DNA from: an uncultured Campylobacter sp.
GTDB lineage: Bacteria; Campylobacterota; Campylobacteria; Campylobacterales; Campylobacteraceae
Length of the DNA stretch: 19,470 nucleotides
Assembly: GCF_938045775.1 (NCBI RefSeq)
Contig: NZ_CALIBH010000270.1
Span: 1-19,470, forward strand
Direction of reading: 5' to 3'
The position numbers were made by a program, and so were the translations under genes. Below, one piece after another: positions 14,692 to 19,470 of this stretch (within the stretch, counting starts at the first letter, position 1; every line of letters begins with the position of its first letter). Below the pieces are notes generated by a model. That model was given only the letters and a program-made list of their open reading frames with translations, made no database searches and was not told the DNA's origin.

Positions 14692-14787
14692 ATTTTGGAC
14701 GAAATTTTGGCATAAATTCTGCGCGCCCGCGTAAATTTTTACAAGCCTGCGTAGAAATTCCGCGAGCTTGCGCAAATTCCGTGCCGC

Positions 14788-15924
14788 CTATTTTTTAGAT
14801 TTTTCTAGCGCGGCGGCAAGGTCTGCTATGAGATCGTCCACGTTTTCGATGCCTATGGCTAGGCGCAGCAAATTTTGACTGATGCCGATGCGCTCTTGCA
14901 GCTCGCGCGGATAGCTCTCGTGCGTCATCGACGCGGGGTGGCAGATCAGGCTTTCTACGCCGCCCAGGCTCACGGCTAGATCAAATAGCTCAAGGCTGCG
15001 CGCAAAGGTTTTATAGTCGTATTGCGGCTTAAGCACCAGTGAGATGACCGCTCCGATACCGCTAGCTTGGCGATTTTGTATCTCTTTTTCGTTAGCCGAA
15101 TGCGAGCCCGCGAAATTTACCGCCTCTACCGCAGGATTGCTGCGTAAAAATTCTATTATTTTTAGCGTATTTTCGCTCTGGCGGTCGAAGCGCACGCTTA
15201 GCGTTTTAAGTCCGCGTATTAGCGAATACGCGTCGGTAGGCGATAGCGTCGCGCCCAGAGTGTTTTTCATAAACTGAATTCTTGCGGCAAGCTCATCGTC
15301 ATTCGTCGTAACGATGCCGGCGATCAGATCGGCATGCCCGCCTATGTATTTGGTCGCGCTATAAACCACGACATCTGCGCCGTGCTCTAGCGGGCGCTGA
15401 TAATATGGGGTCAAAAAGGTATTATCCATCACCACAAGCGCGCCGTTTTTATGCGCGAGCTCGCTTATGCGCTCAATGTCGGTTACGCGCAAAAGCGGAT
15501 TTGAGGGCGTTTCGATGAAGACCATTTTAACGTCGCTTGGAATTTCGCTGATCAAATTTAGATCGTCCACCAAGTCGTAATTGACCCCTTGATTTTTAAA
15601 AATCCCGCTTACGTAGCGATAGGTGCCGCCGTAAACGTTGTTATTTAGCAGCACGCGATCGCCGCTTTTAAGCAGCGCGAATGCAGCGCTCGTAGCCGCC
15701 ATACCCGAGGCTAGCGCGAAGGCGTATTTGCTGCCTTCGAATTTTGCGAAAAGTTCCTCAAAGGCGTTGCGCGTAGGATTTGCGCCGCGCGAATAGGCGT
15801 ATTTGCCGAAATCATCCAGGCTTTCTTGCACGAAGGTGCTGGCTAGATATATCGGCGGAATCACCGCGTTATGGGGGTTGGACTTAGCCTCTATGCCCTT
15901 TACGATTAGGGTATCTATTTTCAT
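14788..15924 (-). CDS. PLP-dependent trans-sulfuration enzyme (MetB/MetC/cystathionine lyase type)
   Basis: 378 aa, the length of cystathionine gamma-synthase and lyases; the O-acetylhomoserine sulfhydrylases (MetY) are usually about 425. PLP residues: YSR at 44-46 (donated across the dimer to the phosphate), SGMAA at 73-77, Tyr98 in NNVYGGT stacking on the ring, Asp167 in VMDNTF, and Lys192 in YSATKYIGGH as the Schiff-base lysine. The C-terminal stretch SLGGVESLICHPASMTH contacts substrate. The ICH part looks closer to bacterial gamma-synthases (ISH) than to gamma-lyases, which carry Glu there, but this is not decisive between MetB, MetC and MccB. It starts 25 bases after the transporter ATPase gene with AAGGAG before the ATG, so it is the last gene of the uptake operon. 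This suggests the imported solute feeds or results from Cys/Met interconversion. Confidence 0.9.
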   Translation of the reverse strand: MKIDTLIVKGIEAKSNPHNAVIPPIYLASTFVQESLDDFGKYAYSRGANPTRNAFEELFAKFEGSKYAFALASGMAATSAAFALLKSGDRVLLNNNVYGGTYRYVSGIFKNQGVNYDLVDDLNLISEIPSDVKMVFIETPSNPLLRVTDIERISELAHKNGALVVMDNTFLTPYYQRPLEHGADVVVYSATKYIGGHADLIAGIVTTNDDELAARIQFMKNTLGATLSPTDAYSLIRGLKTLSVRFDRQSENTLKIIEFLRSNPAVEAVNFAGSHSANEKEIQNRQASGIGAVISLVLKPQYDYKTFARSLELFDLAVSLGGVESLICHPASMTHESYPRELQERIGISQNLLRLAIGIENVDDLIADLAAALEKSKK

Positions 15925-15949
15925 CTTTTCTCCTTGAAATTTAATGGAT

Positions 15950-16684
15950 TTAAAAGCTCATCGCTCCGATAAATTTAGCTATGCGCTCATCACTGCTACC
16001 GAAGAATTCCTCTGCGTCGCCGTCGAATGCGATAACTCCGCCGTCTAAGAATAAAATTCTATCTGCGATCTTGCGCGCAAAGCCCATATTGTGCGTGACG
16101 ATGATAAGCGAGCGATCCTCTGCGGCAAGCTCGGCGATAGTCTTTAGCACCTGTGCCTCAAGCTCGGGATCAAGCGCGCTCGTAGGCTCATCCAGCAGCA
16201 AAAACTCAGGCTGCATCGCAAGTGCTCGCGCGATCGCCACGCGCTGGCTCTGACCGCCGGAGAGGCGAGCCGGATACGCGCCAGCTTTATCCGCCATACC
16301 GACCTTTTTTAGCAGTGCCATTGCATTTGCCTCGGCAAGCTCGCGTGGCTGCTTTAGCACGTGTATGGGCGCTTCGATAACGTTTTGCAAGACGTTGAGG
16401 TGCGGAAAGAGATTGAAGCTTTGAAAAACCATGCCCGTATGCGCGCGGAATGGATGATACTCGCTTGTTTTATGCGGAGCGTCGAAATTTATCTTAAACT
16501 CGCCCAGCTGTAGCTCGCCGCCGCTTGGAATTTCGAGCAGATTTATGCAGCGCAGCATCGTGGATTTGCCGGAGCCGGAGCTTCCTAAAATCACTGTCGT
16601 TTGCCCGTCGCGAAATTCTAAGCTTAGCCCATTTAGCACGACGTGATCGCCGAAGCGCTTAGTTAAGTTCGTAAATTTTATCAT
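15950..16684 (-). CDS. Polar amino acid (cystine-type) ABC transporter ATP-binding protein
   Basis: 244 aa cytoplasmic ATPase. In this numbering Walker A is GSSGSGKST (about 34-42), the Q-loop lies in MVFQSFNLFPH, the signature is LSGGQSQRVAIARAL, Walker B is FLLLDEPTSALDPE with the D-loop SALD, and the switch His is in IIVTHNMGFA. The Q/signature context and length resemble the GlnQ/TcyC(YecC) group that energises amino acid importers. Two starts are possible: GTG at 16687 and ATG at 16684. I prefer the ATG because it overlaps the permease stop as TGATG, a standard coupling arrangement, and has AAGG eight bases upstream; the GTG would add one Met. Gene order (two binding proteins, permease, ATPase, PLP enzyme) fits a complete importer. 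The substrate is inferred from the permease and binding proteins. Confidence 0.93.
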   Translation of the reverse strand: MIKFTNLTKRFGDHVVLNGLSLEFRDGQTTVILGSSGSGKSTMLRCINLLEIPSGGELQLGEFKINFDAPHKTSEYHPFRAHTGMVFQSFNLFPHLNVLQNVIEAPIHVLKQPRELAEANAMALLKKVGMADKAGAYPARLSGGQSQRVAIARALAMQPEFLLLDEPTSALDPELEAQVLKTIAELAAEDRSLIIVTHNMGFARKIADRILFLDGGVIAFDGDAEEFFGSSDERIAKFIGAMSF

Positions 16685-17352
16685 CACACGAACCTTGAAA
16701 ATCGTCGCTCTAGCTTGGATTGTAAGAACGTAAGAATGGTGCAGACCGCTAGATAAAATAGCGCCGCCAGTACGTATAACGTGAGCGGATCGAATGCCCG
16801 TGCAGCGATACGTTGAGCGACCATAAACATATCGACCATCGTAATCGAGGCTACGAGCGAAGTGTCTTTAAGCGTAGAGATAAATATATTTGATAGCGGC
16901 GGCAGCGATATGCGCGCTGCTTGCGGAGCGATAATACGGCGCAGAATTTGAGCGTAGCTCATGCCTAGCGAGGTAGCCGCCTCCCATTGCCCCTTTGGCA
17001 CTGATAGGATCGCAGCTCGCACCGCCTCTGAAGCGTAAGCGCCGATATTGAGGCTAAAGGTAATGATCGCAGCAGCCCAAACATCAAGTGTGATCCCAAC
17101 GATTGGAAGTCCGAAATAGACGATAAAAAGCTGCACCAAAAGCGGAGTGCCGCGAAAAATCCAAATATAAATTTCGCTTAGCTGCTTTAAAATTTTAAAA
17201 TTTGCGATGCGCGAGACCGCCGTCAGCACCGCAAGCACGAGCCCGAGCAGAAATGAGACTATCGTAAGCGGGATCGTAACTTGCAGCAGGGCTAGCGCCA
17301 TCGGCTCTAGCGAGCTGCTAACAAGCTCTAGAATTCTGCTTGTTTCGTTCAT
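16684..17352 (-). CDS. Polar amino acid (cystine-type) ABC transporter permease
   Basis: 222 aa with about five membrane helices, of the HisMQ/GlnP type. Family marks: IFRGTPLLVQLFIVYFGLP (69-87), SLNIGAYASEAVRAAILSV (99-118 region), and the cytoplasmic coupling loop KGQWEAATSLGMSYAQILRR followed by PQAARISLPPLSN. These closely match my recall of E. coli YecS (TcyL), the L-cystine permease, including GTPLxxQLFxxYYGLP and PPLSNxFISxxKDTSL. One permease gene alone implies a homodimer. Its ATG overlaps the upstream binding-protein stop by four bases (ATGA), and its own stop overlaps the ATPase start, so the three genes are translated as a block. Transport of cystine or another sulfur amino acid is likely but not proved. 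Confidence 0.93.
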   Translation of the reverse strand: MNETSRILELVSSSLEPMALALLQVTIPLTIVSFLLGLVLAVLTAVSRIANFKILKQLSEIYIWIFRGTPLLVQLFIVYFGLPIVGITLDVWAAAIITFSLNIGAYASEAVRAAILSVPKGQWEAATSLGMSYAQILRRIIAPQAARISLPPLSNIFISTLKDTSLVASITMVDMFMVAQRIAARAFDPLTLYVLAALFYLAVCTILTFLQSKLERRFSRFV

Positions 17353-18098
17353 TCACTCACATCTTTGCCGAAATATTTAAGCGAAATTTCTTTTAGCTTG
17401 CCTTCAGCTTTGAGTTCGTTTAAGGCTTTACTGATTTGATCTGCGAGCTCTTTATTGCCCTTTTGCACGATTGCGGCGCTATAATCGACATCTTTTAGCT
17501 TTGCGGCGATTTTAATCGGAGCGTCCGGGCGCTGCTTTAAAAAGTCGTAAAATACGGTATTATCGCGCACGACGGTATCTACGCGGCGAGCGATCAGCAG
17601 CTCCATACTTTTGGCGAAACTATCGACGGTTACGTTTTGCGCGCCGTATTTTTTAGCGACTTGCGCCCAGTTGCTGGTAGCGGAGTCTGCATTTTTCTTG
17701 CCTTTTAAATCCTCGAAGCTTTTAATGTCGTTGTTATCTTTATGCACGATAATAGCTCCGTAAACGACGGTGTAGGGCACAGAATACTCATATTTTTTCT
17801 TGCGCTCGTCAGTGATGCTTACTTGATTAAACACAGCGTCTGCTTTGCCTGCATCAAATGCTGCAAGCATCGCATCCCAAGGCGCGGTTAGAAATTCTAT
17901 TTTTAGACCAAGCTTTTCGGCGACTGCGCGCGCGACATCTACGTCGTATCCTACGAGCTCATTTTTGTCGTTATAATACGAAAATGGCGAAAAGGTGCCT
18001 TCCGTAGCCACTTTAAGCACGCCTTCGCGTAGTGTTTTAGAGTTTGCGCCGCATATTAAAAGCGCGCACGCAAGCAAAGTTTTTATTAAATTTTTCAT
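17349..18098 (-). CDS. Periplasmic amino acid-binding protein, second paralogue (FliY/TcyA-like)
   Basis: 249 aa, SBP family 3. A signal peptide spans about residues 1-20 (basic start, hydrophobic core LLACALLICGA); Cys11 and Cys16 are present, but neither sits in a good lipobox, so a soluble periplasmic protein is more likely than a lipoprotein. Core motifs are ATEGTFSPFSYY (31-42), YDVDVARAVAEKLGL, PWDAMLAAFDAGKAD, NQVSITDERKKKYEYSVPYT (with the ligand carboxylate-binding Arg), SATSNW and a second-lobe Asp near RDNTVFYDF. The ending LKEISLKYFGKDVSE resembles E. coli FliY (LSEKWFGADVTK). It is roughly 55-60% identical by eye to the protein encoded just upstream, so it is a tandem duplicate. 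Residues after SATSNW and around RDNTVF differ between the two, which may shift ligand preference. It is the second gene of the operon. Confidence 0.92.
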   Translation of the reverse strand: MKNLIKTLLACALLICGANSKTLREGVLKVATEGTFSPFSYYNDKNELVGYDVDVARAVAEKLGLKIEFLTAPWDAMLAAFDAGKADAVFNQVSITDERKKKYEYSVPYTVVYGAIIVHKDNNDIKSFEDLKGKKNADSATSNWAQVAKKYGAQNVTVDSFAKSMELLIARRVDTVVRDNTVFYDFLKQRPDAPIKIAAKLKDVDYSAAIVQKGNKELADQISKALNELKAEGKLKEISLKYFGKDVSE

Positions 18099-18117
18099 AA
18101 TTCCTCCAAGATTTTAT

Positions 18118-18147
18118 GAGCGAAATTTAAAATGCAAAATTCCGCTC
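18118..18147 (-). repeat. Stem-loop between the two binding-protein genes
   Basis: GAGCGAAATTT (18118-18128) and AAATTCCGCTC (18137-18147) form an 11-bp stem with one mismatch and an 8-base loop, 44 bases after the stop of the first binding-protein gene in transcript order. No T-run follows. Such hairpins after binding-protein genes often shield the upstream mRNA from 3' exonucleases. Confidence 0.5.
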
Positions 18148-18191
18148 AGCTAAGTTTAAAATTCCACGCTTCAACTAAGCGGTCGTAGAAT

Positions 18192-18935
18192 TTATTCCGT
18201 AATGTCTTTGCCAAAATATTTAAGTGAAATTTCTTTCAGCACGCCTTTTTGCTTTAGCGATTTTAGCGCGGAATTTATCTGCGCCGTCAGCTCGTCGTCC
18301 TTTTTAAGCAACACGGCGGAATAGATCGGCTCATTGCCTTGAGCTGCGATCTTTAGCGGGGCGTTCGGGCGCTGCTTCATATAGTCGAAAAATGTGATGT
18401 TGTCGTTGATCGTAGCGTCTGCACGACGAGCTATGATGAGCTCCACGCCCTTGCTAAATCCGTCTGCCGTAACGATCTCGGCGCCATAGCTGCGCGCCAT
18501 GTCAGCCCAGTTGCTGGTAGCGGAGTGGACGCTTTTTTTGCCTTTAAGATCCGCAAAACTCTTAATCTCCTCGTTATCAGCTCGCACTACTAGCGCAGCA
18601 TAAGCCACGGTATAAGGCTCGCTGAAATTATATTTTTTCTTGCGCTCCTGCGTTATGCTTACTTGATTCATCGCTATGTCTGCTTTGCCTGCGTCAAATG
18701 CCGCGAGCATCGCATCCCACGGCGCGGTTAAAAATTCCGCCTTTAGCCCTAGCTCTTTTGCTAGTGCGCGAGCGATATCGACATCAAAGCCGGTAAGATT
18801 ATTTTTCTCGTCATAGAAAGAATACGGCGAGTAAGTCCCCTCTGTGGCTATTATGAGCGTGCCCTCTTTGAGCGTCTTAGCGCTTAGGGTGGCGGTGATC
18901 AGCGCTGTTGCGAGCAGGGCTTTAAATATTTTCAT
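18192..18935 (-). CDS. Periplasmic amino acid-binding protein, first paralogue (FliY/TcyA-like)
   Basis: 247 aa, SBP family 3. A signal peptide covers about residues 1-19 (MKIFKALLATALITATLSA, cleavage before KTLKEG) with no Cys, so it is a soluble periplasmic protein. It shares ATEGTYSPYSFY (30-41), FDVDIARALAKELGL, PWDAMLAAFDAGKAD, NQVSITQERKKKYNFSEPYT (ligand Arg) and LKEISLKYFGKDITE with FliY-like cystine-binding proteins. It is not the CjaA-type lipoprotein of C. jejuni, as far as I can tell. Compared with its neighbour it differs at the hinge and pocket segments (SVHSATSNWADMA; INDNITFFDY). It is the first gene of the leftward operon, directly behind the TATAAT at 18985-18990, with AAGGAG before its ATG. 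The hairpin after it may raise its level over the genes that follow. Confidence 0.92.
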   Translation of the reverse strand: MKIFKALLATALITATLSAKTLKEGTLIIATEGTYSPYSFYDEKNNLTGFDVDIARALAKELGLKAEFLTAPWDAMLAAFDAGKADIAMNQVSITQERKKKYNFSEPYTVAYAALVVRADNEEIKSFADLKGKKSVHSATSNWADMARSYGAEIVTADGFSKGVELIIARRADATINDNITFFDYMKQRPNAPLKIAAQGNEPIYSAVLLKKDDELTAQINSALKSLKQKGVLKEISLKYFGKDITE

Positions 18936-18984
18936 TACATCTCCTTGAAATTTAGCTATCGCTCGCGCTGCGAGCAGATGCGCG

Positions 18985-18990
18985 ATTATA
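18985..18990 (-). promoter_or_regulatory. -10 box for the amino acid transporter operon
   Basis: The minus strand reads TATAAT, preceded by about 30 bases of A/T-rich DNA containing TATATAATT and followed by CGCGCA, 49 bases upstream of the ATG at 18935. No -35 is visible. The leader (~40 bases) contains the 6-bp palindrome at 18961-18975. Confidence 0.6.
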
Positions 18991-19248
18991 TCGTGCGGAA
19001 TATATAATTTTTATTAAAAATTTTAAATTTTAGTAAGATGTGATACAAAATTTCGCCTGTATGGCAAAGCTTTAGCGTCATATATTTTTAAAATTCTGAC
19101 AGAGGTGATTTATAAAATTTCAGTTTATTAGGTAAAAGTATCGCAGACCGAATTTAGCCTGCGATATAAGATAAAATTTGCAAGTATTTCGAGGCGATTT
19201 TTTGAGTTAGAAGCTAAAATTTTGCGCAAGCTAGACTTCTGTTTGCAG

Positions 19249-19293
19249 TTGCGAGCGCAAGAGAAGCAAAATTTCTCTCAAAAGCGCTCGCAA
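19249..19293 (-). repeat. Long two-part inverted repeat downstream of proA
   Basis: Outer arms TTGCGAGCGC (19249-19258) and GCGCTCGCAA (19284-19293) are a perfect 10-bp match. Inside them AGAGAA (19260-19265) pairs with TTCTCT (19273-19278). It starts 27 bases after the proA stop, the expected place for a terminator, but leftward DNA after it lacks a T-run. It may be a factor-assisted terminator, mRNA-stabilising structure or protein site. Confidence 0.6.
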
Positions 19294-19320
19294 GATGATC
19301 CTTTTGAAAAAGACGAGCCG

Positions 19321-19470
19321 CTAGCGAATTTGCCCGCCTCCGCGGACGACGTATTTATAGGTCGTGAGCTCTCTCACCCCCATCGGCCCTCTGGCGTGCA
19401 GCTTTTGCGTGCTGATGCCGATCTCGCCGCCGAATCCAAACTCGCTGCCGTCGCTAAAGCGCGTCGAGGC
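19321..19470 (-). CDS. proA: Gamma-glutamyl phosphate reductase, C-terminal fragment (cut by window edge)
   Basis: Only the last 49 codons and the TAG stop lie in the window; the gene continues past 19470. The minus-strand translation ASTRFSDGSEFGFGGEIG, then ISTQKLHARGPMGVREL, then TTYKYVVRGGGQIR, matches the highly conserved end of ProA (typically NASTRFxDGxxFGxGAEIGISTxKLHARGPMGLxxLTTxKYxxxGxGQIR). ProA reduces gamma-glutamyl phosphate to glutamate semialdehyde, the second step of proline synthesis. The Gly at the usual Ala of GAEIG is a minor change. Nothing indicates a pseudogene. Confidence 0.93.
   Translation of the reverse strand, partial: ASTRFSDGSEFGFGGEIGISTQKLHARGPMGVRELTTYKYVVRGGGQIR

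Larger units (their letters stand above)
14142..14787. other. 646-base convergent region without a convincing gene
   Basis: This separates the polA stop from the end of the leftward PLP-enzyme gene. It is AT-rich with many AAATTT words and holds at least four stem-loops, at 14220-14252, 14294-14311, 14613-14634 and 14662-14691. Two leftward reading frames of 84 and 95 codons exist, but they contain the hairpins, one overlaps the polA end, and their translations look like random basic sequence. Transcription terminators for both neighbours are expected here. A small RNA or a decayed element cannot be excluded. Confidence 0.6.
18936..19320. other. 385-base promoter and hairpin region without a gene
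   Basis: This lies between proA and the transporter operon, both leftward. From left to right it holds a ribosome site, a small palindrome GCTCGC-GCT-GCGAGC (18961-18975) that would lie in the transporter leader, the -10 box at 18985-18990, an AT-rich stretch with T/A runs to about 19050, and the large hairpin at 19249-19293. No open reading frame of note or RNA-gene signature was seen. Confidence 0.6.

Noticed and set aside
14488..14775. 95-codon leftward frame after the PLP enzyme
   Set aside because: It spans the two perfect inverted repeats, is very basic, and shows no recognisable domain; more likely non-coding.
17349..18098. Second binding protein as a lipoprotein
   Set aside because: Cys11 follows an LLA-like lipobox but is too close to the N-terminus, and Cys16 has Ile before it; an ordinary signal peptide fits better.
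1..19470. CRISPR array, tRNA, rRNA, insertion sequence or prophage genes
   Set aside because: No regularly spaced repeats, cloverleaf-like tRNA sequence, rRNA-like stretches, transposase or integrase motifs were seen on either strand.

Overview
The window looks like chromosomal DNA of a relatively GC-rich Campylobacter. The evidence is: a CosR/HsrA-type regulator in the neighbourhood plsY-folB-cosR-ferredoxin-ppx, which from memory resembles the C. jejuni Cj0353c-Cj0356c region; very frequent AAATTT/TTTAAA words between GC-rich codons; and promoters that consist of a good -10 box in AT-rich DNA with no clear -35. A GC-rich oral species such as C. gracilis, C. showae or C. rectus is my guess, but the species is inferred. 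No rRNA, tRNA, CRISPR array, prophage, transposase or integrase was seen. Most of the window is housekeeping, with a few unusual accessory genes.

Layout. (1) 10-933 (-): a MetF-superfamily protein without the usual catalytic Glu motif. It is divergent from (2) a rightward series of genes: a HerA/DUF853-type ATPase with a coiled-coil and glycine-zipper tail, plsY and folB; then, behind its own promoter, a CosR-like response regulator and an overlapping histidine kinase; then a 2[4Fe-4S] ferredoxin and an exopolyphosphatase-family protein (to 8065). (3) 8162-9250 (-): an orphan with a WGR-like N-terminus and a beta-propeller-like body. (4) 9326-11165 (-): a three-gene operon of a DUF2249-like protein, a polytopic membrane protein resembling NnrS/CcoN, and a DUF59 Fe-S assembly factor. 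(5) 11310-14141 (+): polA with an unusual Gly/Ser-rich linker. (6) 14142-14787: 646 bp of hairpin-rich DNA with no convincing gene. (7) 14788-18935 (-): an operon of two tandem paralogous cystine/polar-amino-acid binding proteins, permease, ATPase and a PLP trans-sulfuration enzyme. (8) 18936-19320: promoter and hairpin region. (9) 19321-19470 (-): the C-terminal end of proA.

How the genes work together. The leftward operon 18935-14788 combines uptake of a sulfur-containing or polar amino acid with a Cys/Met-metabolism enzyme, so it reads as a sulfur amino acid acquisition unit. The DUF2249/NnrS-like/DUF59 trio has the gene content of Fe-S, haem-copper or nitrosative-stress modules. The most interesting point is the CosR-like regulator. 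The orphan CosR/HsrA regulators of C. jejuni and H. pylori are reported to lack the phospho-acceptor Asp, but this one keeps Asp51 and the rest of the receiver triad, and a histidine kinase gene overlaps its 3' end. This suggests a complete two-component system at a locus where relatives keep only an orphan regulator.
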